NCBI RefSeq assembly: GCF_003367245.1
Contig: NZ_QRGR01000014.1
Coordinates: forward strand, 62,001 to 126,000
DNA from: Pontibacter diazotrophicus
GTDB taxonomy: Bacteria; Bacteroidota; Bacteroidia; Cytophagales; Hymenobacteraceae
Direction of reading: 5' to 3'
Length of the DNA: 64,000 nucleotides
In this document: positions 36,081 through 45,416 of the stretch, piece by piece
How positions within the stretch are numbered: the first letter of the stretch is position 1
Layout: each line of letters begins with the position of its first letter
Program-made: the position numbers and the translations under genes
Notes under the pieces: generated by a model
What the model saw: only the letters and a program-made list of their open reading frames with translations
What the model was told of the DNA's origin: nothing
Databases searched by the model: none

Positions 36081-38534
36081 TTGCCTTTCAACCCATTTAC
36101 CATCGACCTCCCCGTTCGGGAAATCATACCTGCTGTGCGGGAGCACCTGGCGGCGCAGAACACGCTGATTGTAAACGCCCCTCCCGGAGCCGGTAAAAGC
36201 ACCCTGCTGCCGCTGGCTTTGCTGGACGAGGCCTGGCTGAAAGACCAGAAAATAGTGATGCTGGAGCCCAGGCGCCTGGCAGCCAAAACCATTGCCGAAC
36301 GCCTGGCACAGCTGCTGGGCGAGGAGGTAGGCCAGACCGTCGGTTACCGCATCCGTTTTGAGAACCGCACCTCCGCTGCTACCCGCATCGAGGTCGTCAC
36401 CGAAGGCATCCTCACCCGCATGATCCACAGCGAACGCTCGTTGACGGGGATTGGTATTGTCATCTTCGACGAGTTTCATGAGCGCAGCATCCATGCCGAT
36501 GTCGCCATGGCCCTGAGCCGGGAGGCGCAGGGTAAGCTTCGCCCGGACCTGCGCATCATGGTGATGTCGGCCACCCTGGATATGCCCCAACTCACGAGCC
36601 TGCTCAAGGCCCCGGTGGCGCAAAGCATGGGGCGGCAATACACCATCGAAACCATTTATACCGGCGACGCAGACGACCGCCACCTGCCTGAAATGACAGC
36701 CAAGGTGGTTGAGCAGGCAGCCCGGGAGAAGGAAGGGGACATTCTCGTGTTCCTGCCCGGTGAAAACGACATCCGGAAAGTGGAAGTACTCCTGCGCAAA
36801 CAGCTGCGCAATTTCCAGGTACACCCGCTGTTCGGGATGCTGCCTTTCGGCAAGCAATATGCTGCCATCATGCCCGACCGCCAGGGCAGGCGCAAAATAG
36901 TGCTGGCCACCAGCATCGCCGAAACCAGCTTAACCATAGAAGGCATTACGGTGGTAGTGGATACGGGCTTCGGCAAAACCTCCCGCTTCGATCCGAAGTC
37001 CGGTTTGTCGCGTCTTGAAACAGTGCGCATCTCCAAAGACGCCGCCGACCAGCGTGCCGGTCGCGCCGGACGTTTGGGCCCCGGCACTGCCTACCGCATG
37101 TGGAGCAAAATCACGCAGGAGCGCATGGCGCCGCACCGCACCCCCGAAATTATTGAAGCTGACCTGTCCTCGCTGGTGCTGGACATGGCGCAGTGGGGCA
37201 TCACGGATATCCGTGGCCTTACCTGGCTGAACCCGCCGCCGCGTGCTGCCTTAGCTTATGCCACTGAAATGCTGCACCAGTTGCAGGCGCTGGAGCATGG
37301 CCGCATCACGGAGCATGGCAAACGCATGCACGCGCTGCCTTGCCACCCGCGCATCGCGCACATGCTGCTCAAAGCCGAAGAAACAAACCAGGTGCCGCTG
37401 GCCTCTGATATTGCCGCCGTACTGGAAGAGCGCGACCCACTGGACCGCAACGCCGGCATCGACATCAACCTGAGAGTGGAAGCGCTACGCCGATTCAGGA
37501 AGGAGCAGGGGCAGGGCAAGCGTTTCGGTAAGATAGAAAAGATAGCCCGCTCATACCGCCAGCTGTTCCAGGTAGAGGCTGATAACAGCACCTTTGATGA
37601 GTATGAAACAGGTGTGCTGTTGGCACACTGCTACCCCGAGCGCATTGCCTACGCCCGCCCCGGCAACAACGCGCAGTTCCAGCTGGCCAACGGCAAGTAT
37701 GCGGCTGCCGGCCACCGCGACGACCTGGCGCACGAGCCCTGGCTGGCTATCGCGCACCTGCACGCCGGCGGTGAGGCTAATCCGGGCCGCATTTTCCTGG
37801 CCTCACCGCTCAACCCCCGCGACCTGGCCCCGCTCCTGAAACAGCAGGAAGTCTACCACTGGGATGTGAACGACGGCGAGCTCACCGCCTCACTGGACAC
37901 CCGCATCGGCAGCATCGTGCTGCAAAGCAAGCCGCTGCCACCACCAGATGACAAGCACCGCGTACCGGCCATCTCCGAGGCTATTAAACAGGAAGGCGAG
38001 CACCTGTTGGACTTTAACGAGGCCGTTACCCAGTGGCAGAACCGCGTGCTCAGCTTAAGAAAGTGGCGCCCAACAGAAGGCTGGCCCGATGTAAGCACCT
38101 CCACCTTGCTAATGACAAATTGGGAATGGCTGCGGCCACACCTGTTCGACATCGAGCATCCGGATGAACTGATGGAACTGGAGCTCCTGCCGATACTGGA
38201 AGCAAAGTACCTGGATGATGCTCAGCGGGCAAGGCTGGAACAACTGGCTCCTGCCAGCCTGGTGCTGCCGGACGGTTCACCGATAGAGCTGGAGTACAGG
38301 CCAAACGGCGAACAACCAACGCTGGAAATACGCCTGCAGGATATACTGGCGTGGGAGGAGAGCCCAACGGTAGATGCCGGTGAAATGAAGGTGGAGCTTC
38401 ACCTGCTTACCCCAGACCTGAAACCCATCACCAAGGTGGCCGACCTGGCCACGTTCTGGAAAGGAAATTACCGCGTCATCAAACGGCAGCTGGAAGCGGT
38501 GTTCCCGAAGGTGGATTGGGAGAGGGGAGAATAG
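36081..38534 (+). CDS. hrpB: ATP-dependent helicase HrpB
   Basis: This 817-residue DEAH-type helicase has Walker A GAGKST near residue 35, the DEFHER box, SATLDMP, TSIAETSLTIEGI and QRAGRAGR, followed by the helicase-associated domain and the long HrpB C-terminal domain. The length equals that of the family. The start is TTG at 36081: an in-frame TAA lies at 36066-36068 and the protein begins at once with the family N-terminus (FTIDLPVREIIPAVREHL). HrpB proteins are presumed RNA helicases; E. coli mutants have no strong phenotype. It lies 130 bases after fic but has its own promoter element. Confidence 0.95.
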   Translation: MPFNPFTIDLPVREIIPAVREHLAAQNTLIVNAPPGAGKSTLLPLALLDEAWLKDQKIVMLEPRRLAAKTIAERLAQLLGEEVGQTVGYRIRFENRTSAATRIEVVTEGILTRMIHSERSLTGIGIVIFDEFHERSIHADVAMALSREAQGKLRPDLRIMVMSATLDMPQLTSLLKAPVAQSMGRQYTIETIYTGDADDRHLPEMTAKVVEQAAREKEGDILVFLPGENDIRKVEVLLRKQLRNFQVHPLFGMLPFGKQYAAIMPDRQGRRKIVLATSIAETSLTIEGITVVVDTGFGKTSRFDPKSGLSRLETVRISKDAADQRAGRAGRLGPGTAYRMWSKITQERMAPHRTPEIIEADLSSLVLDMAQWGITDIRGLTWLNPPPRAALAYATEMLHQLQALEHGRITEHGKRMHALPCHPRIAHMLLKAEETNQVPLASDIAAVLEERDPLDRNAGIDINLRVEALRRFRKEQGQGKRFGKIEKIARSYRQLFQVEADNSTFDEYETGVLLAHCYPERIAYARPGNNAQFQLANGKYAAAGHRDDLAHEPWLAIAHLHAGGEANPGRIFLASPLNPRDLAPLLKQQEVYHWDVNDGELTASLDTRIGSIVLQSKPLPPPDDKHRVPAISEAIKQEGEHLLDFNEAVTQWQNRVLSLRKWRPTEGWPDVSTSTLLMTNWEWLRPHLFDIEHPDELMELELLPILEAKYLDDAQRARLEQLAPASLVLPDGSPIELEYRPNGEQPTLEIRLQDILAWEESPTVDAGEMKVELHLLTPDLKPITKVADLATFWKGNYRVIKRQLEAVFPKVDWERGE

Positions 38535-39096
38535 GAGTGATGAGTGGTTCAGGAGATGGCATCAGTAAATTTAAAGTTGTAACAATTATAAACTATATCT
38601 AAAGCAACTGAGGGAGAAACCACTGTTTTGTCTCTTCTATAAGGAAAAGGATAAGTGTTATGATAACTCCTCCTTTGAAGGAGGTAGGGGTGCATAACAT
38701 CTGCAAATAGTTGATCAGTGATTTCTATTCTTTCATGGAATCATAGAGAAAATAAACTTTTATCTATCACTGGATCAGTTTTTTATCAAAAGCGGTAATT
38801 TTTTTAATGATTCCTTCTAAAATCTGTTTTTTGTGTACCTTTAGCCCAATTATTCAGCTACTCTTAACATGGTTTAAAATAAATCAAACCGGTTTTTGTT
38901 ACTTTTTATAGTCTCCCATACTATTTTTATTTAAACAACAAAATCTATTTGTTACTTAAATGTAACATCGGATTCTTTTGTTATCTTTTTTCTTGCTTAA
39001 AACATAGTTTCTTTATGACATGAACCTTCCTGTTTAGTCATTTTTCTATTTCATTCATTTATCAATTGTTAATTTCTCACCTTAATCAATTGTTAA
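38535..39096. other. Non-coding gap before the subtilase gene
   Basis: No gene is visible in these 562 bases. A perfect inverted repeat CCTCCTT TG AAGGAGG core at 38669-38684 followed by TAGGGGTGCATAAC resembles the repeat at 20703-20785. The last 250 bases are AT-rich and probably form the leader of the subtilase gene. Confidence 0.4.
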
Positions 39097-40503
39097 ATGA
39101 AGAAGAATTATTTTACAGCGGGCAAATCTGCCGTGGCTGTGGCAGCTCTATCAGTTGCTTTTCTGACAAGCTGTGACAATGAACCATTCACAGAAGAACA
39201 AACGCTGGCACTCACAGAGGAGTCGCAGGCGTTGGCTTCTAGAGGCCAGGAGTATGTCGCCAACGAGGTGCTTGTGAAGTTTAAAGCAGGTGTTTCAGAG
39301 GAGGCCAGAGCTGCTGCGCTTGCCCGCATCAGCGGAAAAGTAAAGGAGCATATCCTGACAAAAACGATGGAGCGCTTTGGCGACAGGGAGGGCTTTGTAT
39401 TGGTTAACACGCCAATGGCAGCCCTGGAAGCCATAGACAAAATAAAAGGTGGTGCAGAAATTGAGTTTGCCGAGCCAAACTATATCTACCAGCATACCGC
39501 TACCTCTACTGACCCATACTACACCAATGGCTCTTTGTGGGGTATGTACGGCGATGGTACAACACCTGCAAACGAATTTGGTAGTCAAGCAGGTGAGGCG
39601 TGGGCAGCTAACCATACAGGATCTGCTTCTGTAGTGGTGGGTGTTATTGATGAAGGTATTCAGTACTCGCACCCTGATCTTGATAAGAATATCTGGACGA
39701 ACCCTTATGACCCTATTGACGGGGTGGATAACGACGGAAACGGCTACGTGGATGACATCCGTGGCTGGGATTTTGATGGCAATGACAACGAAGTATATGA
39801 CGGTGGCAACAGGGGCAGCCTTGACGACCACGGTACACACGTAGCCGGTACGATCGGTGCGGAAATGGATAATTCAGGTGTGGCAGGTGTAAACTGGGGC
39901 GTGACCATGATCTCCTGCAAGTTCTTGGGTAGAAGAGGTGGTACTACGGCCAACGCTGTAAAAGCAGTTGATTATCTGACGGACCTGAAGACCCGCCATG
40001 GCATGAACATCGTAGCCAGCAACAATTCCTGGGGCGGTGGCGGTTTTTCACAGGCCCTTTTTGATGCCATTAGCCGCGCAAATGCGAAAGAAATCCTTTT
40101 CGTGGCAGCTGCTGGTAACGGCGGAAGTGACGGTGTAGGTGATGATAATGACGTAACAGCAAGCTACCCAGCTAACTATGCGGTGGATAACATTATCTCT
40201 GTTGCAGCTATTACGTCTACAGGTGCTAAGTCAGGTTTCTCTAACTATGGTGCTACCACAGTGGACCTGGGAGCTCCTGGCTCTGGTATTTATTCCACGA
40301 CAGCTTTCAATACATATTCTTCTTACAGCGGTACCTCTATGGCTACGCCGCATGTAACGGGTGGGGTCGCATTGTGGGCTGCTTCAAACCCCGGATCTAC
40401 AGCTGCTCAAATGAAAGCCGCTATTATGAATAGCACTGTTCCAACTGCTTCTTTAGCAGGTAAGACAGTAACCGGTGGCAGGTTGAATGTAAGCGGATTC
40501 TAA
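39097..40503 (+). CDS. Subtilisin-like S8 serine protease lipoprotein
   Basis: The 468-residue protease has a lipobox (FLTSCD, cysteine near residue 26) and an I9/fervidolysin-like propeptide at residues 50-125 (YVANEVLVKFKAGVSEEA). The catalytic triad is complete: Asp185 in VIDEGI, His245 in DDHGTHVAG and Ser414 in GTSMATPH, with Asn in SNNSWGGG for the oxyanion hole. Calcium-site-like DGVDNDGNGYVDD lies between Asp and His. It should mature by removing its propeptide and act outside the cytoplasm. A very long palindrome follows. Confidence 0.94.
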   Translation: MKKNYFTAGKSAVAVAALSVAFLTSCDNEPFTEEQTLALTEESQALASRGQEYVANEVLVKFKAGVSEEARAAALARISGKVKEHILTKTMERFGDREGFVLVNTPMAALEAIDKIKGGAEIEFAEPNYIYQHTATSTDPYYTNGSLWGMYGDGTTPANEFGSQAGEAWAANHTGSASVVVGVIDEGIQYSHPDLDKNIWTNPYDPIDGVDNDGNGYVDDIRGWDFDGNDNEVYDGGNRGSLDDHGTHVAGTIGAEMDNSGVAGVNWGVTMISCKFLGRRGGTTANAVKAVDYLTDLKTRHGMNIVASNNSWGGGGFSQALFDAISRANAKEILFVAAAGNGGSDGVGDDNDVTASYPANYAVDNIISVAAITSTGAKSGFSNYGATTVDLGAPGSGIYSTTAFNTYSSYSGTSMATPHVTGGVALWAASNPGSTAAQMKAAIMNSTVPTASLAGKTVTGGRLNVSGF

Positions 40504-40511
40504 AATAAAAG

Positions 40512-40551
40512 CCTGATTCTGAAATTAAGTAGGATTGTTTTCAGAATCAGG
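40512..40551 (+). terminator. Hairpin after the subtilase gene
   Basis: 13-base arms CCTGATTCTGAAA / TTTCAGAATCAGG (40512-40524 and 40539-40551) begin eight bases after the stop codon. Confidence 0.6.
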
Positions 40552-40579
40552 GAATCTGGAGTATCGCATTCACCTGATA

Positions 40580-40653
40580 GTTGGATGTACAAGCTTAAAC
40601 AAAAAGGGCAGGTAAATTTACCTGCCCTTTTTGTTTAAGCTTGTACATCCAAC
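40580..40653. repeat. Perfect 74-bp palindrome, bidirectional terminator
   Basis: Two 37-base arms meet at 40616/40617 without a spacer (centre GGTAAATTTACC). The inner part AAAAAGGGCAGGTAAA / TTTACCTGCCCTTTTT is a terminator form with U tracts on both strands. It separates the convergent subtilase and erythromycin esterase genes. Confidence 0.85.
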
Positions 40654-40672
40654 ATTGAGCACTTTACAAAAC

Positions 40673-41977
40673 TTATATCCCAAAAGGATATGTTTCCGGA
40701 GTTAAGTTCCCCTTCGGCTTCAGGTGCAGTGGATGCAAAGCTCTGGTCTTATCTATGTATAAGAACGCATCGTAGCGGGAGGTTAATTTGGTGGGAACAT
40801 AATTGCCTCTTTCTCTATCCGGGTTATAGACCACGCCAATGGCTCTGTGCCCCAGCCAGCCTCTGAAGTGATCCTGTAAGGCGGAGTTTTCGTCAAAAAT
40901 AAGCAGCTTGTTTTCCGGTGAAAAGGAGTGCAGCATTTCTTCCACGCTGTGTTCTATGGCGGGAGGGACTCTCATTTCCTGCATCGGAGCACCCCACATG
41001 CTGCCGGCTATCACAGAGCCTTCATAAGAACCGAATCCGACCAGCACTACTTCTTCCGGCTTATGCTGCTCCCGTACCAACTGGCCTACGTTCAGGTTGC
41101 CGCGGTCTGCCATGCTGGTGGCGCGTGCGTCACCTATGTGGGTGTTGTGCTCCCAGACAATTACCTTCGCGTCCGGGCCATGATGTTTCATGATAGAATT
41201 CAGGGTCTCCACCATGTGCAGGTCTCTGACGTTCCACGAATTTCCCCCGAAAGAGGCCATTGTTCTGTAGTATTTCTCACCATTAGCCGTCACCAGCGCA
41301 TTTATTTCCGCATTCAGACCAGCTTCCGGCTGGCTATCATACTGTGGGGCCCGCTGCCGTACCGTCTGGAGCAATCGCAGCACCTCGTCTTTGCAGCTTT
41401 GCTTTAACATGCTAAGCGCTGAAGCATAGTTGTCTTCCTCTCCATAAGGCTCAAAGCAATCGATGGTTTTTTTTGCGTATTCAGCTGCTTCCGGGTCCTC
41501 CTTTTCAAGGTATTCCACGATGATTTCCATAGACTCCCAAAGGCTATAGACATCGAGGCCGTAGAAGCCGATCTTTTTACCAGGGGAGAGGTTGCTGTTA
41601 TGCTTCCGCAACCATTCGGCCAGGGCTGCAACTTCCCAGTTCGCCCACATCCAGGTAGGCCACCTATCAAACAGACTCAAAACATCCTCTATAGATTCAG
41701 GTGTACCAGGTTCCCCTTTTATCCACCTGTTTATCTCGAAGCAGTCCGGCCAGTCGCCTTCCACGGCAATGCAGGAAAAACCTTTTTCCTGTATCAGCCT
41801 GCGTGATATTTCAGCTCTCCAGGTATAGTACTCATGGGTGCCATGCGAAGCCTCGCCGAGCAGCACATACCTGGCATTGCCGATACGCTCCATCAGCGGG
41901 TCCAGGTCCGCTGCATTCTGAAGCCGATGAAATTCCTTTGTAAGATCTATAGTTTTATCTGCATTGATTTCTGCCAT
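40673..41977 (-). CDS. Erythromycin esterase family protein
   Basis: The 434-residue protein matches the erythromycin esterase superfamily: LLGEASHGTHEYYTWRAEIS near residue 35 with the catalytic-type Glu/His, VEGDWPDCFEINRW, VWEHNTHIGDARA and VGFGSYEGSVIA. True Ere enzymes open macrolide lactone rings, but many environmental homologues have other, unknown substrates. Resistance should therefore not be assumed. There is no mobile-element context. It is followed upstream-wise by the DUF2267 gene on the same strand, 107 bases away. Confidence 0.87.
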   Translation of the reverse strand: MAEINADKTIDLTKEFHRLQNAADLDPLMERIGNARYVLLGEASHGTHEYYTWRAEISRRLIQEKGFSCIAVEGDWPDCFEINRWIKGEPGTPESIEDVLSLFDRWPTWMWANWEVAALAEWLRKHNSNLSPGKKIGFYGLDVYSLWESMEIIVEYLEKEDPEAAEYAKKTIDCFEPYGEEDNYASALSMLKQSCKDEVLRLLQTVRQRAPQYDSQPEAGLNAEINALVTANGEKYYRTMASFGGNSWNVRDLHMVETLNSIMKHHGPDAKVIVWEHNTHIGDARATSMADRGNLNVGQLVREQHKPEEVVLVGFGSYEGSVIAGSMWGAPMQEMRVPPAIEHSVEEMLHSFSPENKLLIFDENSALQDHFRGWLGHRAIGVVYNPDRERGNYVPTKLTSRYDAFLYIDKTRALHPLHLKPKGNLTPETYPFGI

Positions 41978-42084
41978 AGTGAATATGAATGTTTAGGTAC
42001 AACATGGTAGGTCCCTGGTAAAGAGTAATATATTTCTGCAATACCTGCTGAAGAAGTATAACTGCAGGTATATAAAGTACCGGG

Positions 42085-42543
42085 CTATTGGCCTTTCTCT
42101 GCTTTTACCGGAAACAGCGGTTGGATTTCCTTTGGCATCTGTGTAGCGATATGCTGCAGTTGGCCTTCCGTTAAATAGCGGGTGCCCAGCGAGGTTAGTA
42201 TCATGGAGATAAGGTCTTCTGTAGATTGGCCCCAGTCGAACTGCCGCTCACCGAATTTTGCCTGCTCCTGCTTTACGGCTTCTTTAAATTCTTCTAAGCT
42301 GTCGATTTTCAGAGGTTTTTCCCTGTATTCCCATTGCTCTACATAAATTCCTCGCAGGAACATAGGCAGTTGCGAAAGCACATGAAATGATTCGCTGATG
42401 GTGATGCGGTCGCGCAGGACATGCAGAACGGATCTTAGCAGGATGTATGTTTGTCCCTTTTCCTCCGGGTGGCCCATATCAGCAGCCAGCTCGTTGAGGT
42501 ATTCATTGCCTTCCTGTGCGAATTTGTCAAAGTAGTTTGCCAT
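42085..42543 (-). CDS. DUF2267 domain protein
   Basis: This 152-residue all-helical protein matches DUF2267: FAQEGNEYLNELAADMGHPE, LRSVLHVLRDRITISESFHV, LSQLPMFLRGIYVEQW and the C-terminal LTEGQLQHIATQMPKEIQPL. The family has no proven function. It lies upstream of the erythromycin-esterase homologue on the same strand and could be co-transcribed with it. Confidence 0.87.
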   Translation of the reverse strand: MANYFDKFAQEGNEYLNELAADMGHPEEKGQTYILLRSVLHVLRDRITISESFHVLSQLPMFLRGIYVEQWEYREKPLKIDSLEEFKEAVKQEQAKFGERQFDWGQSTEDLISMILTSLGTRYLTEGQLQHIATQMPKEIQPLFPVKAEKGQ

Positions 42544-42752
42544 AGTTTTATTTTCGGTTATAGTGTTATTTAATTGATTGACGATAAAGTGATTCGTGTC
42601 GTATACCTTCGTATATATCTGTTAAATAGTTTGTTTGGTAAAACCAGCCGCTGAAAGCGAAACATGCTAGAAACATTAGCTGCTGTTACCTCTTCTCAAA
42701 GCTTCTTAATGTGTTTAAAATTAGCTTTGTCTCTTAGGCATAAATTCCGCTT

Positions 42753-43088
42753 TTATTTATTTGTGTTCACTACCATAATATACCTGGCGCTGCGTCTGCT
42801 TTTCTGCTCCAAAACCTCCATTGCCGTTTTCAAGCTTTCTGAGGCTTTTGCTTTTGCCTGCTCTCTCAGTATATAATGGTAGTTCTGGTATTTTTTTCCG
42901 TCCGGGTCGCCAAAGCACCTGGCAAAATCTCTCACCTCAAGGTCCCGCACATGAGTTGCTTCATTTAGGTATGCCACCTTAAAGCCTTTCCCGCAAAGCT
43001 GCTCCGAGGCAGAGAAAGCCGACTCAAAGTCCTCAAACCCTGTGAGCAGATAGCCTGTCCTTAAATCAACAAATTCAATTTCTTTCAT
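42753..43088 (-). CDS. Hypothetical protein
   Basis: ATG 43088 (MKEIEFVDLRTGYLLTGFED) is preferred over the longer frame because the upstream part is not protein-like. The product has 111 residues with a ferredoxin-like strand-helix pattern in the first half (EQLCGKGFKVAYLNEATH) and a basic helical tail (EQAKAKASESLKTAMEVLEQ). The family is not recognised. It should be cytosolic. Confidence 0.6.
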   Translation of the reverse strand: MKEIEFVDLRTGYLLTGFEDFESAFSASEQLCGKGFKVAYLNEATHVRDLEVRDFARCFGDPDGKKYQNYHYILREQAKAKASESLKTAMEVLEQKSRRSARYIMVVNTNK

Positions 43089-43547
43089 AAAATGGTATAT
43101 CGTAAAAGATAATCTCAGCAATTCCATGTTTCACTGCATGCTCTACATGCTGAAGCATGTCCCTCTCTTGTCTATCTCTATCAACCCTGCTTGGCGTATT
43201 ACTATGGTGCCGGGGTTGAGGAAGAAAAATGCTATGCCGTTCCTGATTCTTTATACATGATAACCGTGACATTGGTGCCTGACAAGGATACATTTAAGTA
43301 TTTATTGGAAAAGTTAAGGGTTAACACGGAAGAGGATAAATCTTGCTTCAAAAGCCAGCACTTGGTGTTGTTATGGACTGTATGAATGGGGCACATCATG
43401 CTTACTTGATCCGGGTCACTATAAATACGGATATAAATTCAGTATTTTCCTGTGAATTGTTCTGGAAGAGAAGGGGTTATCTTTGTCCAGCACAGATACT
43501 TCGACCTGAAGCATTTGGAACTGGAGCAAAAGGAAAAAAGCAGACTG

Positions 43548-43850
43548 ATGTCAAATAATATAACATGTGAATTAGTAAAGTTTGAAACGATGGTGAGCGA
43601 CGGCGTCATAACCTCCTTCTGGGTTTCGGTTCGCAGCCATGGACTTTGGCTACAGGCTGCCCAAAGCGCCGTAGAGCAAATAGTACCCCTCGAAAAGGAC
43701 ATGTTCAATTCACTTTCCACTTTCTTTTATGGTGTGGAGAAAATCGAGTATAGGTCCCACGACTATACCAACCTTAAGTGCTTCGTTAACGCCCGTGTGA
43801 TGCTCGACAGGCTGCTAAACAAAGAAGACAACGGAGTAGAAGACCGCTAG
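43548..43850 (+). CDS. Hypothetical protein
   Basis: ATG 43548 follows an A/G-rich stretch (AAAGGAAAAAAG) and begins MSNNITCELVKFETMVSDGV, giving 100 residues. A GTG at 43452 would add 32 residues. The protein is small and soluble with no recognised domain. The 419 bases between it and the minus-strand gene (43089-43547) contain short ORFs that I do not accept as genes. Confidence 0.5.
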   Translation: MSNNITCELVKFETMVSDGVITSFWVSVRSHGLWLQAAQSAVEQIVPLEKDMFNSLSTFFYGVEKIEYRSHDYTNLKCFVNARVMLDRLLNKEDNGVEDR

Positions 43851-44047
43851 GAGTAAGACAAAGTCGCGGCATTTCAGGCAGTATTTTCCAGGCAAACGTT
43901 CTGTACACTTTTCGCCTTCTCAACACATCATTTAAAGCGGAAACTTATCCTCTTACCTGCAATAGTAATTTACTTTAAACTATTGTGTCTTTTAAATTGT
44001 CTCTTTAAGCTGAAGCGGCCTAAGGGATAACAACGTTTCCTTACGCC

Positions 44048-45136
44048 ATGTCACAGACAATAAACACGTTTGGCTTCAGCCAGGCCCTGTTAGAACGTAC
44101 CTCACAAGTAGTTTTTTCATATGATCTTACCTCCGGCAAGTTCACTTACCTGAACCCTGCCTTCGAACAGGTTTTCCTGAAAACGCGGGAGAGCGCCTCT
44201 AATCTTTCATCCTTGCTTAGCATGGTGCACCCGGAAGACCTGAATGACTTAGAAGCGAAGTACCGGCAGGTGCTGGATGGGAAGTTGCTGAGGGATATAG
44301 AGTTCCGGATTCTGTTGGATGACCTAAGGGAGCGGTGGCTTTGCCTGACACCTTACCTGCTGGAGGAAAAACCCGGGCAAAGGCAAATAATAGGTTTTGC
44401 CGATGATATCACGCACAGTAAAAATCACAGCAGCTACCTGAAGCGATATTCAGATAAAAAGAACGCCGTCCTAAACATCCTCTCGCATGATTTGGCGGGC
44501 CCGATGGCCATGATCCAAAGCCTTTCTGCTCACCTGCTGGATGACCTGCAGGATGACAAAAATAAAGATATCAGCAAGCTCATTGACCTGATCAGACAAA
44601 GCAGCCAGCAAGGGACACAACTGATCCAGGAGTTTGTGAGCCAGGAGTTCCTGGAGTCTACCCACACGGAGGTTATCAAACAGCGTATTGACATTGTGGA
44701 GCGGATGAAAAAGGTAATGGAGAAGTACAGTCAAACCGAAAACGAAACCAGCAAAACCTACCACTTTTATGCCTCCAGCGACAGTATCTATATGGAACTG
44801 GACGACAACAAGTTTATGCAGTGTATCAACAACCTGATTTCTAATGCGATAAAATTCACACCTGACGGAGGAACGATCACTGTCAGCGTGGAGAAAGAGC
44901 AGGATACAGTGCTGTTTACGGTGGCCGACAACGGAATAGGCATACCTGCAAAATACCATAACTCCTTGTTTGATAAATTCACCGAAGCCCGCAGGCCCGG
45001 CATTAAAGGAGAGCCTTCTATAGGTTTGGGTATGTCCATTATAAAAACCATTGTAGAATGGCACAAAGGCCAGATATGGTTTGAGAGTGAGGAAAGCAAA
45101 GGCTCCACCTTTTACATTCGCCTTCCTAAAAAATAA
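44048..45136 (+). CDS. PAS-domain sensor histidine kinase
   Basis: This 362-residue kinase has one PAS domain (residues about 15-130, PAS_3-like with MVHPEDLNDL), a HisKA dimerisation domain with the phosphorylatable His147 in ILSHDLAGPM, and an ATPase domain with NLISNAIKFTPDGG, DNGIGIP and GLGMSIIKTI. It has no membrane segments. No response regulator follows. The next gene downstream is a second kinase of a different class, 280 bases away. Confidence 0.93.
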   Translation: MSQTINTFGFSQALLERTSQVVFSYDLTSGKFTYLNPAFEQVFLKTRESASNLSSLLSMVHPEDLNDLEAKYRQVLDGKLLRDIEFRILLDDLRERWLCLTPYLLEEKPGQRQIIGFADDITHSKNHSSYLKRYSDKKNAVLNILSHDLAGPMAMIQSLSAHLLDDLQDDKNKDISKLIDLIRQSSQQGTQLIQEFVSQEFLESTHTEVIKQRIDIVERMKKVMEKYSQTENETSKTYHFYASSDSIYMELDDNKFMQCINNLISNAIKFTPDGGTITVSVEKEQDTVLFTVADNGIGIPAKYHNSLFDKFTEARRPGIKGEPSIGLGMSIIKTIVEWHKGQIWFESEESKGSTFYIRLPKK

Positions 45137-45416
45137 GTGCATTTGAACACTGAAAATGCGCAGGGGCCTCAATATATAGGCTTATTCCTGCACACGGACA
45201 AATAAAACTGTTGTGGTTCCTGTTTAAAGTAGGTATGTTTACATATCAGGGGGGTGTACCTGAATGTTGTGCCGTGCCGGTACTATACTGGCAGGGGCAA
45301 AGAAACATGCTGATTCCGGGTGTTTGGGTGCTGCTCAAAAGAGCAATATCCTGCCTGCAATGTCAGAGTCAGAGGAAGTAGTTTGTCAGCCTTACATAGC
45401 ACGAGAAAGGACACTT

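Noticed and set aside
40673..41977. Erythromycin-esterase homologue as an acquired resistance gene
   Set aside because: No mobile element, integron or resistance neighbours are present, and the superfamily is broad. Chromosomal housekeeping context is more likely.
43191..43385. 64-residue plus-strand ORF beginning with TTG
   Set aside because: No convincing start, no recognisable domain, and it is embedded between two better genes. It may be a decayed gene but the evidence is too thin.
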